A stretch of 64,000 nucleotides of DNA from assembly GCA_026994195.1 (NCBI GenBank), contig JALWRH010000088.1, positions 62,001 through 126,000 on the forward strand, read 5' to 3'. The notes under the pieces are model-generated. The model saw only the letters and a list, made by a program, of their open reading frames with translations. It was not told the origin of the DNA and did not search any database. Positions 1-10,622 of the stretch are shown in pieces. Both the position numbers and the translations under genes were made by a program. The stretch is from Sedimenticola sp. (GTDB taxonomy: Bacteria > Pseudomonadota > Gammaproteobacteria > Chromatiales > Chromatiaceae). Within the stretch, counting starts at the first letter, position 1. Every line of letters begins with the position of its first letter.

Positions 1-1117
1 CGATCTCATCCCCAGACTTCAGGCGGGCAAGGGCGATATTGCGGCACATTTCCTCACGGAAACACCGGAACGCCGGAAAAACCTGCGCTTCGTATCCGCA
101 AAACGGGTGAAGGTATCCGAACTGGTGGTGGCGAGCAAGGATACTCCCCTGCCCGGCGACTTGGATGGCCTGGCGGGGCTCACCTTGAAAGTCCTGCCCA
201 ACAGCAGTTACCTGGAACACCTGAAAGCCTTGAACCAGGATTTTTCCCGGCGTGGACTCAAGCCCATGGATATCCAGACGGTCGATCCGCAACTAAGCAG
301 CGAGGACATCCTGGAAATGGTAAATGCCGGGGTGATAAAAATGACGGTGATAGATGGCTACAAAGCAAAGCTTTGGAAAAAGGTTCTGCCAGACATCCAG
401 GTCGGAGATAACCTGGCTGTCAGCCGGGACAACTACCTGGGTTGGGCCGTGCGGGCCAACAACCCGGAACTGGCCGCAGACCTGCAGCGTTTCTGGAAAA
501 AGGTGAGAAAAGGCACCCTGCTGGGCAATATGCTCATCAAGCGCTATTACAAGACCACCCGCTGGATCAAGAACCCTGCCCAGGAACAGGCCAGAGACAA
601 GTTCTCGCAGCTCCTCCGCTTGTTCAAGAAGTACGGTGACAAATACGGTTTTGATGCCCTGGCCCTGGCCGCCCAGGGGTTTCAGGAATCCGAACTGGAT
701 CAGAGCCGCCGCAGTCACCGGGGCGCCATCGGCATTATGCAATTGCTGCCTTCCACCGCAGCGGACAAGAACATAGGTATCCCGGACATTTCCACCGAGG
801 AGAACAACATACACGCCGGTGCGCGTTACATGGCTTTCCTGCGTGACCGGTATTTTTCCGACCCGGCCATCGCTCCTGTAGATCGGATGGCCTTCTCCTG
901 GGCCGCTTACAATGCCGGACCGGCAAAGGTGCGAAAAATGCGTGCCAAGGCACAAGAAATGGGGCTGGATCCCAACCGCTGGTTCGGGAACGTGGAAGTG
1001 GCGGCAGCCAGGATCGTCGGACGCGAGACTGTACGTTATGTGGCCAACATCTACAAGTACTACACCGCCTACAAATATCTGATGCAGGCGGAGGGGATAA
1101 AACCCAGCGCCTCATGA
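1..1117 (+). CDS. MltF-like membrane-bound lytic transglycosylase, 3' part
   Basis: The gene is cut by the left edge; the frame is open from base 2. The visible part carries the end of a periplasmic substrate-binding-like domain (SBP family 3), then a Slt-type lysozyme domain over the last ~170 residues. The Slt core is recognisable from QESELDQ, which holds the probable catalytic Glu, then GAIGIMQLLPSTA, the N-AGARYMAFL region and SWAAYNAGP. Known MltF proteins cleave peptidoglycan glycan strands to 1,6-anhydromuropeptides at the outer membrane; the signal peptide would lie outside the window. The stop overlaps the maf start by 4 nt (ATGA). Confidence 0.88.
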   Translation, partial: DLIPRLQAGKGDIAAHFLTETPERRKNLRFVSAKRVKVSELVVASKDTPLPGDLDGLAGLTLKVLPNSSYLEHLKALNQDFSRRGLKPMDIQTVDPQLSSEDILEMVNAGVIKMTVIDGYKAKLWKKVLPDIQVGDNLAVSRDNYLGWAVRANNPELAADLQRFWKKVRKGTLLGNMLIKRYYKTTRWIKNPAQEQARDKFSQLLRLFKKYGDKYGFDALALAAQGFQESELDQSRRSHRGAIGIMQLLPSTAADKNIGIPDISTEENNIHAGARYMAFLRDRYFSDPAIAPVDRMAFSWAAYNAGPAKVRKMRAKAQEMGLDPNRWFGNVEVAAARIVGRETVRYVANIYKYYTAYKYLMQAEGIKPSAS

Positions 1118-1677
1118 TCGTCCTGGCATCGCAATCCCCCCGTCGTAGCGAACTGCTGGCCCAGATCGGGATAGAACACAGCATTTCTCCGGTGGACATT
1201 GATGAAACCCCGGGAATCGATGAAGCCGCAGAAGCCTTCGTGCAACGGATCACCTGGGAAAAGGCTTCCGTGGGACGCGCCCTGCATCCCGGCAAAGCCG
1301 TACTCGCAGCGGACACCTGCGTGGTGCTGGATGGCCAGCTTCTGGGCAAGCCCCGCCACGAGGAACATGCCGTGGAGATGCTCCTGAGTCTTGCCGGCCG
1401 CAGCCACGAGGTGCTTAGCGGCGTGGCCCTGTTCTCCGGCCAGGGTGAGAGTTACCGCCTGAGCCGCAGCCAGGTGCGCTTCCGCCCTGTCAGCAAAGCA
1501 GAAGCCCGGCGCTACTGGTCCACCGGAGAGCCCGCCGACAAAGCCGGAGGCTACGCGATTCAGGGACGAGGCGCATTGTTCATCGAGCACATCGCTGGCA
1601 GCTATTCCGGCGTCATGGGATTACCCCTGTTCGAAACCGGAGAATTACTCGCCGAAGCCGGTCTGCTGAAGGTGTAA
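1114..1677 (+). CDS. maf: Maf family nucleoside triphosphate pyrophosphatase (YhdE type)
   Basis: This 187-residue protein has the family's usual length. It begins with the Maf signature SQSPRR at residues 6-11 and has the ADTCVVLDG metal/catalytic segment near residue 70, then GEPADKAGGYAIQG. That last motif matches the dTTP/UTP pyrophosphatase (YhdE) branch rather than the YceF branch. Members hydrolyse non-canonical or excess nucleotides and affect septum formation. The start is coupled to the transglycosylase stop (ATGA), and rng follows 9 nt downstream, the usual gammaproteobacterial maf-rng order. Confidence 0.93.
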   Translation: MIVLASQSPRRSELLAQIGIEHSISPVDIDETPGIDEAAEAFVQRITWEKASVGRALHPGKAVLAADTCVVLDGQLLGKPRHEEHAVEMLLSLAGRSHEVLSGVALFSGQGESYRLSRSQVRFRPVSKAEARRYWSTGEPADKAGGYAIQGRGALFIEHIAGSYSGVMGLPLFETGELLAEAGLLKV

Positions 1678-1686
1678 CATAGAAAG

Positions 1687-3138
1687 ATGAGCGAGGAGAT
1701 CCTTATCAATGTCACACCACCAGAGACCCGGGTCGCCCTGATCGAGAATGGCGTTGTCCAGGAAGTGCTCATCGAGCGCACCGCCAACCGGGGACTGGTG
1801 GGAAACATCTACAAGGGCAAGGTGTGCCGGGTACTGCCGGGCATGCAGGCTGCCTTCGTGGATGCCGGACTCTCCCGGGCAGCTTTTCTGCATGCCGCGG
1901 ATATCAGCAACAGCACGGGGGACAAATCCACAGACATCACCCAGCTGGTGCAGGAAGGCAGCTACATCGTGGTGCAGGTGGTGAAAGACCCCCTGGGGTC
2001 CAAAGGCGCGCGCCTCACCACCAACATCTCCATTCCTTCCCGCTACCTGGTGTACATGCCCAACAACAGCACCACCGGCGTATCCCAGAAGATCGAAGAT
2101 GAAGAGGAGCGCCAGCGGCTGAAACAGATTCTGCGGGAAGTGGCGGAAGAATGCGGGCTCAAAGGCGGCTTCATCGCCCGCACCGCGGCGGAAGGCATAG
2201 ACGCTGATGAACTGCGCCAGGACATGATCTTCCTCCAGCGCCTGTGGCAATCCATCCAGGAAAAGGCCCACGGCACCAACAGCATCCGCATCGTCCACGA
2301 AGATCTGCCCCTGGCCCTGCGCGCCCTGCGGGATCTGGCGGGTCCGGAAGTGGAAAAGATCAGCATCGACTCCCGCTCCACCTGGGAAAAAGCCATGCAC
2401 TTCGCCGAGAAGTTCAATAAGGACATTGCTGACCTGGTGAAGTACTACCCCGGCGAACGCCCCCTGTTCGACCTGTACAACGTGGAAGACGAAATCCAGA
2501 AAGCCCTGGCCCGGCGCGTGGACCTGAAGTCCGGCGGACATCTCATCGTCGATCAGACCGAGGCCATGACCACCATCGATGTGAACACCGGTGGCTTCGT
2601 GGGCCATCACAATCTGGAAGAGACCATCTTCAAGACCAACCTGGAAGCCGCACAGGCCATCTGCCGCCAGCTGCGCCTGCGCAACCTGGGCGGCATCATC
2701 ATCATCGACTTCATCGACATGGCTGAAGCCGAGCACAAGCGCCAGGTGATGCGCGCCCTGGAACGCTGCCTGTCCCGGGATCACGCTCGCACCACCGTGT
2801 GCGAGGTATCCTCCCTGGGCCTGGTGGAGATGACCCGCAAGCGCACCCGCGAGTCCCTGGAGCATGTGCTCTGCGACAACTGCCCCACCTGCAACGGCCG
2901 GGGCTATATCAAGACCGCAGAAACCACCTGCTACGAAATCTTCCGCGAGATCCTGCGTGAAGCGCGCCAGTTCGAGAGCCAGTCCCTTCTGGTGCTGGCG
3001 TCACAGGAAGTGGTGGACCGGCTTTTGGACGAGGAATCCCAGGAACTGGCGGAACTGGAACAGTTCATCGGCAAACCCATACGCCTGCAGGCGGAAGGGC
3101 TCTACACCCAGGAACAGTATGATGTGGTGCTGGTATAG
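1687..3138 (+). CDS. rng: Ribonuclease G
   Basis: The 483-residue RNase E/G family endoribonuclease lacks the long C-terminal scaffold of RNase E, so it is RNase G. It starts MSEEILINVTPPETRVALIE and continues into an S1 RNA-binding domain (about residues 40-125). Catalytic Asp residues are in IDVNTGG (Asp298) and IIIIDFIDM (Asp341). The zinc-link region has Cys396, Cys399 and Cys402. The enzyme matures 16S rRNA 5' ends and degrades mRNA. It sits between maf and yhdP, as in enterobacteria. Confidence 0.96.
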   Translation: MSEEILINVTPPETRVALIENGVVQEVLIERTANRGLVGNIYKGKVCRVLPGMQAAFVDAGLSRAAFLHAADISNSTGDKSTDITQLVQEGSYIVVQVVKDPLGSKGARLTTNISIPSRYLVYMPNNSTTGVSQKIEDEEERQRLKQILREVAEECGLKGGFIARTAAEGIDADELRQDMIFLQRLWQSIQEKAHGTNSIRIVHEDLPLALRALRDLAGPEVEKISIDSRSTWEKAMHFAEKFNKDIADLVKYYPGERPLFDLYNVEDEIQKALARRVDLKSGGHLIVDQTEAMTTIDVNTGGFVGHHNLEETIFKTNLEAAQAICRQLRLRNLGGIIIIDFIDMAEAEHKRQVMRALERCLSRDHARTTVCEVSSLGLVEMTRKRTRESLEHVLCDNCPTCNGRGYIKTAETTCYEIFREILREARQFESQSLLVLASQEVVDRLLDEESQELAELEQFIGKPIRLQAEGLYTQEQYDVVLV

Positions 3139-3164
3139 CACACTGCTGAGCCGGGAGCGCTGAG

Positions 3165-6100
3165 TTGTTCTGGAGCATCTTCAGAGGTCTCGGAACATTT
3201 GTCACGCGGCTGCTGTATCTGATCATCGTCATTGGCGCTGTGGCCAAGGTGCTGACCTTCAGCTTTGCCCTGTATGCCGAATCCCACAAAGAAGTCATCG
3301 AGAACATCGCCAGCCGTATCGTTGGCGTACCCGTACGCTTTGCACGCATCCAGACCTACTGGGCCGGCGTCACGCCGCGCCTCTGGGTACGGCAACTCAC
3401 CCTGGGTGAAAAAGAACAGCTTGCATTGGGCGATGCCCTGGTAGGCGTCAATCTGCGCGCCCTGAGCCACTGGCAGGAAAATCTGCCCCTGAACATCCGT
3501 CTGGAAGGCACGCGCATCCAGGTATTGCGTGACGCCCAGGGCAAGACCCGCATTCTCGGCGTACTGCAGCATCACCGAGGCATCAATCTTCCCTCTTACA
3601 TACACCTGTCGGACACGGCCCTGGACTGGGTGGACGAAAAGCGCCATACCGAAGTGCATCAGGAACACCTTAACGTGCAACTGGTCACCCGGGGACGGCA
3701 CAGCAGCCTGCGCATCGCCTCGGCCCAGGAGGGCTTCTTGATCCGTGGCGAGATCGACGGCTCCATTACCCGGGCGAACTGGTCCGGACGCTTTTGGTCC
3801 CGGGGCGACGCCCTGCAATCGGAAAAATTTCTGCAGGCCTATCTGCCCGACGACTACTCTCTTTCCAATCTGCAGCTAAGCTACGAGTTGTGGAGCTACT
3901 GGAGCGCGGGAACTCACAAAGCCACCCGCATAAGGTTCGACATGGATGGCGTAGAGCTGCATGCTCCCGACGGCGGCGCCCTGGCCCTGTCCGCCCTCCG
4001 GGGTGATCTGCTCTACCAGAAGCAGGGAAGAGACTGGACCCTGCAGCTGGGGGATCTGCAGCTGCGCATCAACGACAAGGTGCTGAAAGAAACCCACATG
4101 GCCCTGCAGGCGCGGGACGGGCGGCTGCAGCTGGGTATATCCCGGATCGACCTGGCCACTATCATGCCCCTGGTGTCCCTGCTGCCTGACAATCAACCTG
4201 CCAAAACCCTCCTGGGCAGCCTGGCCCCCAGGGGCGAACTGACGGATTTACGCGCCAGCAGTCCCGACCCTCTCTTTGCGGAGCTGACAATCCACAGCCG
4301 CTTTCAAGGGCTTTCCCTGAATCCCTGGAAAGGGCTGCCAGGAATCAACAACTTCAGTGGCCAGCTGGCCCTGGAAGACCGGCGCATGCTTCTCGACCTG
4401 GATACCACACAAGCCCAGGTGAAGTTCGACACCCTGTTCCGTGATCCCCTGGACATCCAGCGCCTGTACGGCCAGCTGGAATGGCGGCAGATCTCCGATG
4501 GCGGCTGGATCCTGCAGGGTGACCGCCTGCTCCTCGACACGCCGGATCTGCAGACCCTGAGCCGTCTGAAGGTGGAACAGTCGCCAGGGGAGGCGCCCAT
4601 CATGGACATGCAGACCGATTTCCATGATGGCAATGGCAGCCAGGCCGGGCGCTATTACCCGGTGGGGATCATGAGCCCCGGCCTGGTGAACTGGCTGGAC
4701 AAATCCATCGTCTCCGGCCAGGTCACCCAAGGCAGTTTTTTGTTTCACGGCCCTCTGGCCAAAGGCCACTTTCCTTTTCACAAGACCCACGACGGCCATT
4801 TTGAGATTGCCTTCGATGTGGAAAACCTTAAGCTGGCCTACAGAAAGGGATGGCCCCCCCTCAGGCAGGTACAGGGCCATGTCCGTTTTCACAACAATGA
4901 TCTCAGCATCCACGCCAGCCAGGGGCGCATCTACAACAGCAGGATCAGCCACGCCAAGGCCATTATCCCATCCCTGAAACCCCTGGCGCCTCTCCAGGTC
5001 AGCGGCCAGGTGGCCGGGCCGGGCAATGATCCTTTGCGCCTGCTGCGCAACACGCCCCTGAGGCACAGTTTGGCATCCCGAATACAGGGCATGGCCCTGG
5101 ATGGCAACATCCGCCAGCAACTGGATCTTGACATTCCCCTGCACCATTCCACTTCGGGAAAGCAACCCCAGACCGCGTTTTCTGCCCGGGTGAATTTCAA
5201 GGGCAACAAACTGATCCTGCAACAGCAGCAGCTGGTGGTGCAGGATATCCAGGGGCAACTGAAAATCAACAATGCAGGCCTGCACGCCACTGATCTGCGG
5301 GGCACTGCGTTGAGCGGCCCCCTGCGTATCAGCATCACCCCCGACGAGATGGGCACCCGAATCACCGCCCAGGCCAGACTGCCTGCTCCAGGCATCCTGG
5401 CCCAGTATCCGTGGCTGGAACCTTTGTCCCTGTCCGGCCGGGCCGACATGGATATCACCCTGAATATTCCGGGTATTCGCCATCCTGACCAAAGAACATC
5501 CTTGCAGATCCGTTCTTCTCTAGAAGGCATGACCCTGGACCTGCCCGACCCCCTGGGCAAGGGGGCCGGAAACCGCATTCCACTGAAGATCGATATGCAG
5601 CTCGACGCTGACGGCCCCCGCCATACTACCCTGAACTACGGCAGCCGCCTGAACCTGACCCTGAAGCAGGACCCGGAAAAAGGCGCCGATGTCTATCTCA
5701 ACCTATCTTCCCTGCCGCTGCGCCCCTGGGCCGCCCTTCTGGGACGATCACAGAAGGCCCCTCCTGATACCACCACCCTGCGCCACCTGGTACTGGGCAT
5801 AGACAAGCTGTCCGTTCCGCCTCTCAAGACCGGGAAGTTCAAGCTGAAGCTCAGACGCCAGGGTGAGAACTGGCAAGGGGATATCCTGGCGGACAGCCTG
5901 TCGGGCACCCTGAGTTTCGCCAGGGACTTCACCAGCCGCCCCCTGATACTACGTTTGCAGCACTTGGCCATCGATACCCTGAACGAGACTCCTGATAACA
6001 AACAAAGCCGGATAGATGACGACTCCACGCCACTGCAACCACGCAGTTTTCCCGCTCTGGATGTGAGCAGTGAAACCCTGTTGCTCAACGGCGCCGATAT

Positions 6101-6890
6101 AGGCCGGCTCACGCTGAACTCCCACCTGGAAGACAATCACCAGGCCATCGACAAAGTGGAGCTCCATGGCAAGCTGCTGGACCTGTCTGCCCACGGGAAC
6201 TGGGAGCCCGGCGCCCACGGCAGCATCACCTGGCTCAAAGGCAGTCTCACCACAGATAACATGGGCAGGCTGCTGAAGAAAGCCATGCACAAGAAGCTGC
6301 TTTCAGGCGGCCGCACCTACCTGAGCTTCGACCTGAGCTGGCCGGGTGCGCCCTTCCGCCTCAACCTCGAACAGCTACAGGGGCAGGCCCAGTTGGACAT
6401 GGCCCAGGGCCGCTTTCTCAACTTCAAGCCCGGCCTGGCCCGTGTTCTGGGGCTGATCAATTTTCAAAGCCTGGGACGCCGTCTCAAGCTGGACTTCAAG
6501 GATGTGTACAAGGAAGGACTGGCCTTTGACACCATTCTGGGAAACTTCCAGTTTGACGCCGGCTATCTGTACACCAACAACCTGGAGATTTCCGGTCCGT
6601 CCGCCACTATTCTCATCGCCGGCAACGTGGATCTGATCAATGAAACCTATGACCAGGTGCTGTCCGTGTCCCCAAGACTGGACGCCACTTTGCCCGTGGC
6701 CAGTGCTATTGCCGGCGGGCCTGTCGCCGGAGTAGCAGTGCTGCTGGCGCAACAGGCTTTTTCCAAGGACCTGGAAAAAGCCCAGCGCATCACCTACAAC
6801 GTCAGCGGCAGCTGGGATGATCCCCAGGTCACTCGCCTGAGCAACAGCGATAAAAAAGAAACGCCACCAGCCAGCCTCCTTGACCAGTAA
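3165..6890 (+). CDS. yhdP: YhdP family AsmA-like phospholipid-transport protein
   Basis: This 1241-residue protein has one N-terminal membrane anchor (about residues 10-35). A very long beta-rich periplasmic body follows, with an AsmA_2/DUF3971-type C-terminal part (GYLYTNNLEISGPSATILIAG). YhdP, TamB and YdbH are known to form bridges that move phospholipids from the inner to the outer membrane. The start is TTG, the first in-frame start after rng, 26 nt beyond its stop; a weak GGGAGCG precedes it. The order rng-yhdP-nit-tldD is conserved in gammaproteobacteria and supports the name. Confidence 0.9.
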   Translation: MFWSIFRGLGTFVTRLLYLIIVIGAVAKVLTFSFALYAESHKEVIENIASRIVGVPVRFARIQTYWAGVTPRLWVRQLTLGEKEQLALGDALVGVNLRALSHWQENLPLNIRLEGTRIQVLRDAQGKTRILGVLQHHRGINLPSYIHLSDTALDWVDEKRHTEVHQEHLNVQLVTRGRHSSLRIASAQEGFLIRGEIDGSITRANWSGRFWSRGDALQSEKFLQAYLPDDYSLSNLQLSYELWSYWSAGTHKATRIRFDMDGVELHAPDGGALALSALRGDLLYQKQGRDWTLQLGDLQLRINDKVLKETHMALQARDGRLQLGISRIDLATIMPLVSLLPDNQPAKTLLGSLAPRGELTDLRASSPDPLFAELTIHSRFQGLSLNPWKGLPGINNFSGQLALEDRRMLLDLDTTQAQVKFDTLFRDPLDIQRLYGQLEWRQISDGGWILQGDRLLLDTPDLQTLSRLKVEQSPGEAPIMDMQTDFHDGNGSQAGRYYPVGIMSPGLVNWLDKSIVSGQVTQGSFLFHGPLAKGHFPFHKTHDGHFEIAFDVENLKLAYRKGWPPLRQVQGHVRFHNNDLSIHASQGRIYNSRISHAKAIIPSLKPLAPLQVSGQVAGPGNDPLRLLRNTPLRHSLASRIQGMALDGNIRQQLDLDIPLHHSTSGKQPQTAFSARVNFKGNKLILQQQQLVVQDIQGQLKINNAGLHATDLRGTALSGPLRISITPDEMGTRITAQARLPAPGILAQYPWLEPLSLSGRADMDITLNIPGIRHPDQRTSLQIRSSLEGMTLDLPDPLGKGAGNRIPLKIDMQLDADGPRHTTLNYGSRLNLTLKQDPEKGADVYLNLSSLPLRPWAALLGRSQKAPPDTTTLRHLVLGIDKLSVPPLKTGKFKLKLRRQGENWQGDILADSLSGTLSFARDFTSRPLILRLQHLAIDTLNETPDNKQSRIDDDSTPLQPRSFPALDVSSETLLLNGADIGRLTLNSHLEDNHQAIDKVELHGKLLDLSAHGNWEPGAHGSITWLKGSLTTDNMGRLLKKAMHKKLLSGGRTYLSFDLSWPGAPFRLNLEQLQGQAQLDMAQGRFLNFKPGLARVLGLINFQSLGRRLKLDFKDVYKEGLAFDTILGNFQFDAGYLYTNNLEISGPSATILIAGNVDLINETYDQVLSVSPRLDATLPVASAIAGGPVAGVAVLLAQQAFSKDLEKAQRITYNVSGSWDDPQVTRLSNSDKKETPPASLLDQ

Positions 6891-6956
6891 CCGACAAATC
6901 CCCCTCCACATGGTATTCTTGAAAAAGGAACAGCCATCAGCACTTTGCCGACACCC

Positions 6957-7787
6957 ATGACAGAAACCATATTCAAGGCCGCTTGCATACAGCTTGCATC
7001 AGGCTCCAACGTGAACGCCAATCTCCTGGAAGCCGAGCGTTTCATCGAGCATGCCGCCCGGGAAGGCTGCCGACTGATCGTGCTGCCGGAAAATTTCGCC
7101 TTTATGGGCGCACGCTGCCAGGATATGTACAAAATCCGGGAACTGGACAATGACGGACCTATCCAGCATTTCCTTTCCCAGACCGCGCAGAAACTGGGCA
7201 TCTGGCTGGTGGGGGGCACCATCCCCATCGCGGCCGGCCAGGGCGACAAGCTGCGCGCCGCCTGCCTGCTGTACAACGACAGGGGTGAAAGAGTGGCCCG
7301 CTACGACAAGATGCACCTGTTCGACGTGAACCTGGTGGAAACGGACGAACAGTACGTGGAATCCGAAACCATCGAACCCGGCAGTGAGCTGTGCGTGGTG
7401 GACACTCCCTTCGGCAAACTGGGGCTGTCCGTGTGTTACGACCTGCGCTTCCCGGAAATGTATCGCGCCATGCTGGATCAGGACGTGGAGATTCTCGCCC
7501 TCCCCGCTGCCTTCACCGCCATGACCGGCGAAGCGCACTGGGACGTGCTGCTGCGCGCCAGGGCCATTGAGAACCTGTGTTATGTCCTGGCCGCCGCCCA
7601 GGGCGGTTTCCATATCAGTGGACGCAAGACCTGGGGGCACAGCATGATCATCGATCCCTGGGGCAGCAGGCTGGCGGAACAGACCAGTGGCAACGGCCCC
7701 CTCGTCGCCAATCTCGACCGGGGTTTCATGGAAGCCACCCGGCGCAATTTTCCCAGCCTGCAGCACCGCCGCATTCACTGCAAATAA
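6957..7787 (+). CDS. Nit1/YbeM-type carbon-nitrogen hydrolase (deaminated glutathione amidase-like)
   Basis: This nitrilase-superfamily amidase has about 276 residues. The Glu-Lys-Cys triad is visible: Glu in LPENFAF, Lys in YDKMHLFDV and Cys in SVCYDLRFPE. The closest known group is Nit1-like omega-amidase/deaminated-glutathione amidase, a metabolite-repair enzyme. The substrate is inferred from family only. A TTG 12 nt upstream (6945) gives a four-residue longer protein and is closer to an AAGGAA sequence, so the exact start is uncertain. The gene lies between yhdP and tldD. Confidence 0.88.
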   Translation: MTETIFKAACIQLASGSNVNANLLEAERFIEHAAREGCRLIVLPENFAFMGARCQDMYKIRELDNDGPIQHFLSQTAQKLGIWLVGGTIPIAAGQGDKLRAACLLYNDRGERVARYDKMHLFDVNLVETDEQYVESETIEPGSELCVVDTPFGKLGLSVCYDLRFPEMYRAMLDQDVEILALPAAFTAMTGEAHWDVLLRARAIENLCYVLAAAQGGFHISGRKTWGHSMIIDPWGSRLAEQTSGNGPLVANLDRGFMEATRRNFPSLQHRRIHCK

Positions 7788-7802
7788 CCGAGCACGACAT
7801 CC

Positions 7803-9245
7803 ATGAGCAATACCCTTAACCTGGCCCGGGAGACCTTGCTGTCTCCCGCCGGCATCGACGATCAGCATCTTCAACGCATCATGAACAGGCTCATGAGCAG
7901 CCGGCTTGATGCGGCAGACCTGTATTTCCAGTACAGCCGCCAGGAGTCCTGGGTGCTGGACGACGGCATCATCAAGGAAGGCAATTTCAACCTGGAACAG
8001 GGCGCCGGGCTGCGTGCCATCAGCGGTGAAAAAACCGGCTTCGCCTATACGGAAGACCTGCACCTGGAAAATCTGCTGGAAGCGGCTTCCTGCGCCCACG
8101 CCATCACCCAGGCAGGCCAGAGTGGGCGTATCGCCGTTACCGGCCGGGAGAGCCGGGAAATTCTGTATCCCAGCCTGAATCCCCTGGAAAGCCTGCCTGA
8201 TGCCCAAAAGATCGATCTGCTGAAACAACTGGACGCCGCCGCCAGAGCCGCAGATCCCCGGGTGAAACAGGTCACCGTCAACCTGGTTGCCAACCAGGAT
8301 ACCATTCTGGTCATGGACAACCAGGGGCATCTCGCCGCTGACCTGCGGCCCCTGATCCTGTGCTATGTGAATGTCATCGTCGAAGAGAATGGACGCCGGG
8401 AACAGGCAGGAACCGGCGGAGGCTGTCGCGGCCCCCTGACCTGGTTCCTGGAAGACGACCGCGCCTTGGGCTATGCCCGGGAGGCGGTGCGCCAGGCCCT
8501 GGTGAATCTGGAAGCCATCGATACCCCTGCAGGCGCTATGACCGTGGTGTTGGGACCGGGATGGCCAGGCATACTGCTGCACGAGGCCGTGGGCCACGGC
8601 CTGGAAGGCGACTTCAACCGCAAGGGGCTGTCAGCCTTCTCCGGGCGTATCGGTGAAAAGGTCGCCTCCCCTCTGTGCACTGTGGTGGACGACGGCACCT
8701 TACCGGGCCGCCGCGGCTCCCTCACCGTGGACGATGAAGGCACCCCCGCCAGCAATACCGTACTCATCGAGAACGGCATTCTCAAAGGCTATATGCAGGA
8801 CAAGCTGAACGCCCGCCTCATGGGCATGGCGCCCACAGGCAACGGCCGGCGCGAATCCTATGCCTGCCTGCCCCTGCCACGCATGACCAACACCTATATG
8901 CTCCCTGGCGAGCATGAGCCGGAAGAAATCATCCGTTCCGTGAAGAAAGGGCTGTACGCCGTGAACTTCGCAGGCGGCCAAGTGGACATCACCTCGGGTA
9001 AGTTCGTGTTCTCCCTGAGCGAGGCCTATCTCATCGAGGATGGAAAGATCACAGCGCCGGTGAAAGGCGCCACCCTCATCGGCAACGGCCCCGAGGTGCT
9101 CACCCGGGTGAGCATGCTGGGCAACGACCTGGCCCTGGACCAGGGCGTGGGCACCTGTGGCAAGGACGGACAGAGTGTGCCCGTGGGCGTGGGCCAGCCC
9201 ACCATGAAAGTCGATGAGATCACCGTGGGAGGCACCGCCGTATGA
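7803..9245 (+). CDS. tldD: Metalloprotease TldD
   Basis: The 480-residue TldD is the catalytic subunit of the TldD/TldE (PmbA) zinc protease. The zinc motif HEAVGH lies at residues 260-265, and a conserved Cys at 452 ([14 protein letters not shown]) matches the third zinc ligand of characterised TldD. The heterodimer degrades unfolded short peptides and trims leader peptides of modified peptides such as microcin B17. Its stop overlaps the pmbA start by 4 nt, so the two subunits are translationally coupled. A second, diverged pair lies at 27502-30331. Confidence 0.97.
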   Translation: MSNTLNLARETLLSPAGIDDQHLQRIMNRLMSSRLDAADLYFQYSRQESWVLDDGIIKEGNFNLEQGAGLRAISGEKTGFAYTEDLHLENLLEAASCAHAITQAGQSGRIAVTGRESREILYPSLNPLESLPDAQKIDLLKQLDAAARAADPRVKQVTVNLVANQDTILVMDNQGHLAADLRPLILCYVNVIVEENGRREQAGTGGGCRGPLTWFLEDDRALGYAREAVRQALVNLEAIDTPAGAMTVVLGPGWPGILLHEAVGHGLEGDFNRKGLSAFSGRIGEKVASPLCTVVDDGTLPGRRGSLTVDDEGTPASNTVLIENGILKGYMQDKLNARLMGMAPTGNGRRESYACLPLPRMTNTYMLPGEHEPEEIIRSVKKGLYAVNFAGGQVDITSGKFVFSLSEAYLIEDGKITAPVKGATLIGNGPEVLTRVSMLGNDLALDQGVGTCGKDGQSVPVGVGQPTMKVDEITVGGTAV

Positions 9246-10567
9246 GCCGCAGCATAGAACAACTGGAATCCATGGTCGCCGATCTGCTGGCGGAAGCAAG
9301 AAAGCAGGGCGCCAGCGCCGCCGAAGCTGCTGTGTCCAGCAGCGCGGGCCTGTCCCTCACCGTACGCCTGAGCGAGGTGGAAACCGTCGAGCATACCCGT
9401 GACCAGGGCCTGAGCATCACCGTGTATTTCGGCAAACGCAAGGGATCGGCCAATACCACTGATCTCAAGCCCGCCGCCCTGCGCGAGGCGGTGAACAAGG
9501 CCTGCACCATCGCCCGTTACACCTCCGAAGACGACTGCGCCGGCCTGGCCGACCCGGACCTGCTGGCCCGGGACTATCCCGATCTGGACCTCTACCATCC
9601 GTGGAACATCGACACGGAACGAGCCAAGGAGCTGGCCCTGAAAGCCGAACAGGCTGCCCGCGACCACGACCGGCGCATCAGCAACTCTGAAGGCGCCACC
9701 CTCAACACTCAGAGCGGCAGCTTCATCTATGGCAACAGCCATGGCTTCGTGGGGGGCTATCCCACCACACGCCACAGCCTGAGCTGCGTGGTTCTCGCCC
9801 AGGACGGCGACAGCATGCAACGGGACTACTGGTACGACAGCCGCCGGGACTGGCATGAACTGCTTTCACCGGATGCCATCGGCAGGAAGGCAGCCGCCAA
9901 TGCCGTGGCCAAGCTCAACGCACGCAAACTGGGCACTTGCCAGGCCCCGGTGATCTTCCGCGCCGATATCGCCCCTCACCTGCTGCACAGCCTTACCGGC
10001 GCCCTGCGGGGCCATGCCCAGTATCGCCAGTCCAGTTTCCTGCTGGACAGTCTGCAACAGGAAATCTTCCCGAACTGGGTGAGCATTCAAGAAGACCCCC
10101 ATATTCCCAAGGGCCTGTCCAGCGCGCCTTTCGACAACCAGGGTGTTGCCACCCGTCCCAAGAACATCATCAGGGATGGCGTCATACAAACGTATCTACT
10201 GGATAGCTATTCTGCCTGCAAACTCAACATGAAAAGCACTGGCAACGCCGGGGGCGTGCGCAATCTGGCCATCACCATCGGCGACCTGAGTCTGGAACAA
10301 ATGCTCAGGGAAATGAGCAAAGGTCTGCTGGTCACCGAACTCATGGGCCAGGGCGTGAATGCCGTCACCGGCGACTACTCCCGGGGCGCTGCGGGCTTCT
10401 GGGTGGAAAACGGCGAGATCCAGTATCCCGTGGAAGAAATCACCATCGCCGGCAATCTGAAAGACATGTACCGCCAGCTCCTGGCCGTAGGCAGTGACAC
10501 CGATATTCCCGGCAGCACCCATACCGGTTCCTGGTGGGTGGAACAAATGACCATTGCTGGCAACTGA
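9242..10567 (+). CDS. pmbA: TldE/PmbA, partner subunit of TldD
   Basis: This 441-residue protein is the non-catalytic partner of TldD and lacks the HExxxH zinc motif, as expected. Family segments include the N-terminal [10 protein letters not shown] region, [24 protein letters not shown]-like internal repeats and the C-terminal [17 protein letters not shown], with [16 protein letters not shown] near the end. It shares the ATGA junction with tldD, and the pair presumably assembles co-translationally in the cytoplasm. Confidence 0.96.
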   Translation: MSRSIEQLESMVADLLAEARKQGASAAEAAVSSSAGLSLTVRLSEVETVEHTRDQGLSITVYFGKRKGSANTTDLKPAALREAVNKACTIARYTSEDDCAGLADPDLLARDYPDLDLYHPWNIDTERAKELALKAEQAARDHDRRISNSEGATLNTQSGSFIYGNSHGFVGGYPTTRHSLSCVVLAQDGDSMQRDYWYDSRRDWHELLSPDAIGRKAAANAVAKLNARKLGTCQAPVIFRADIAPHLLHSLTGALRGHAQYRQSSFLLDSLQQEIFPNWVSIQEDPHIPKGLSSAPFDNQGVATRPKNIIRDGVIQTYLLDSYSACKLNMKSTGNAGGVRNLAITIGDLSLEQMLREMSKGLLVTELMGQGVNAVTGDYSRGAAGFWVENGEIQYPVEEITIAGNLKDMYRQLLAVGSDTDIPGSTHTGSWWVEQMTIAGN

Positions 10568-10622
10568 GCCGCCTGTCGCGCCAGGCACGGCCCTCCACGA
10601 AGCCCCCTCAGACCATTGAAAC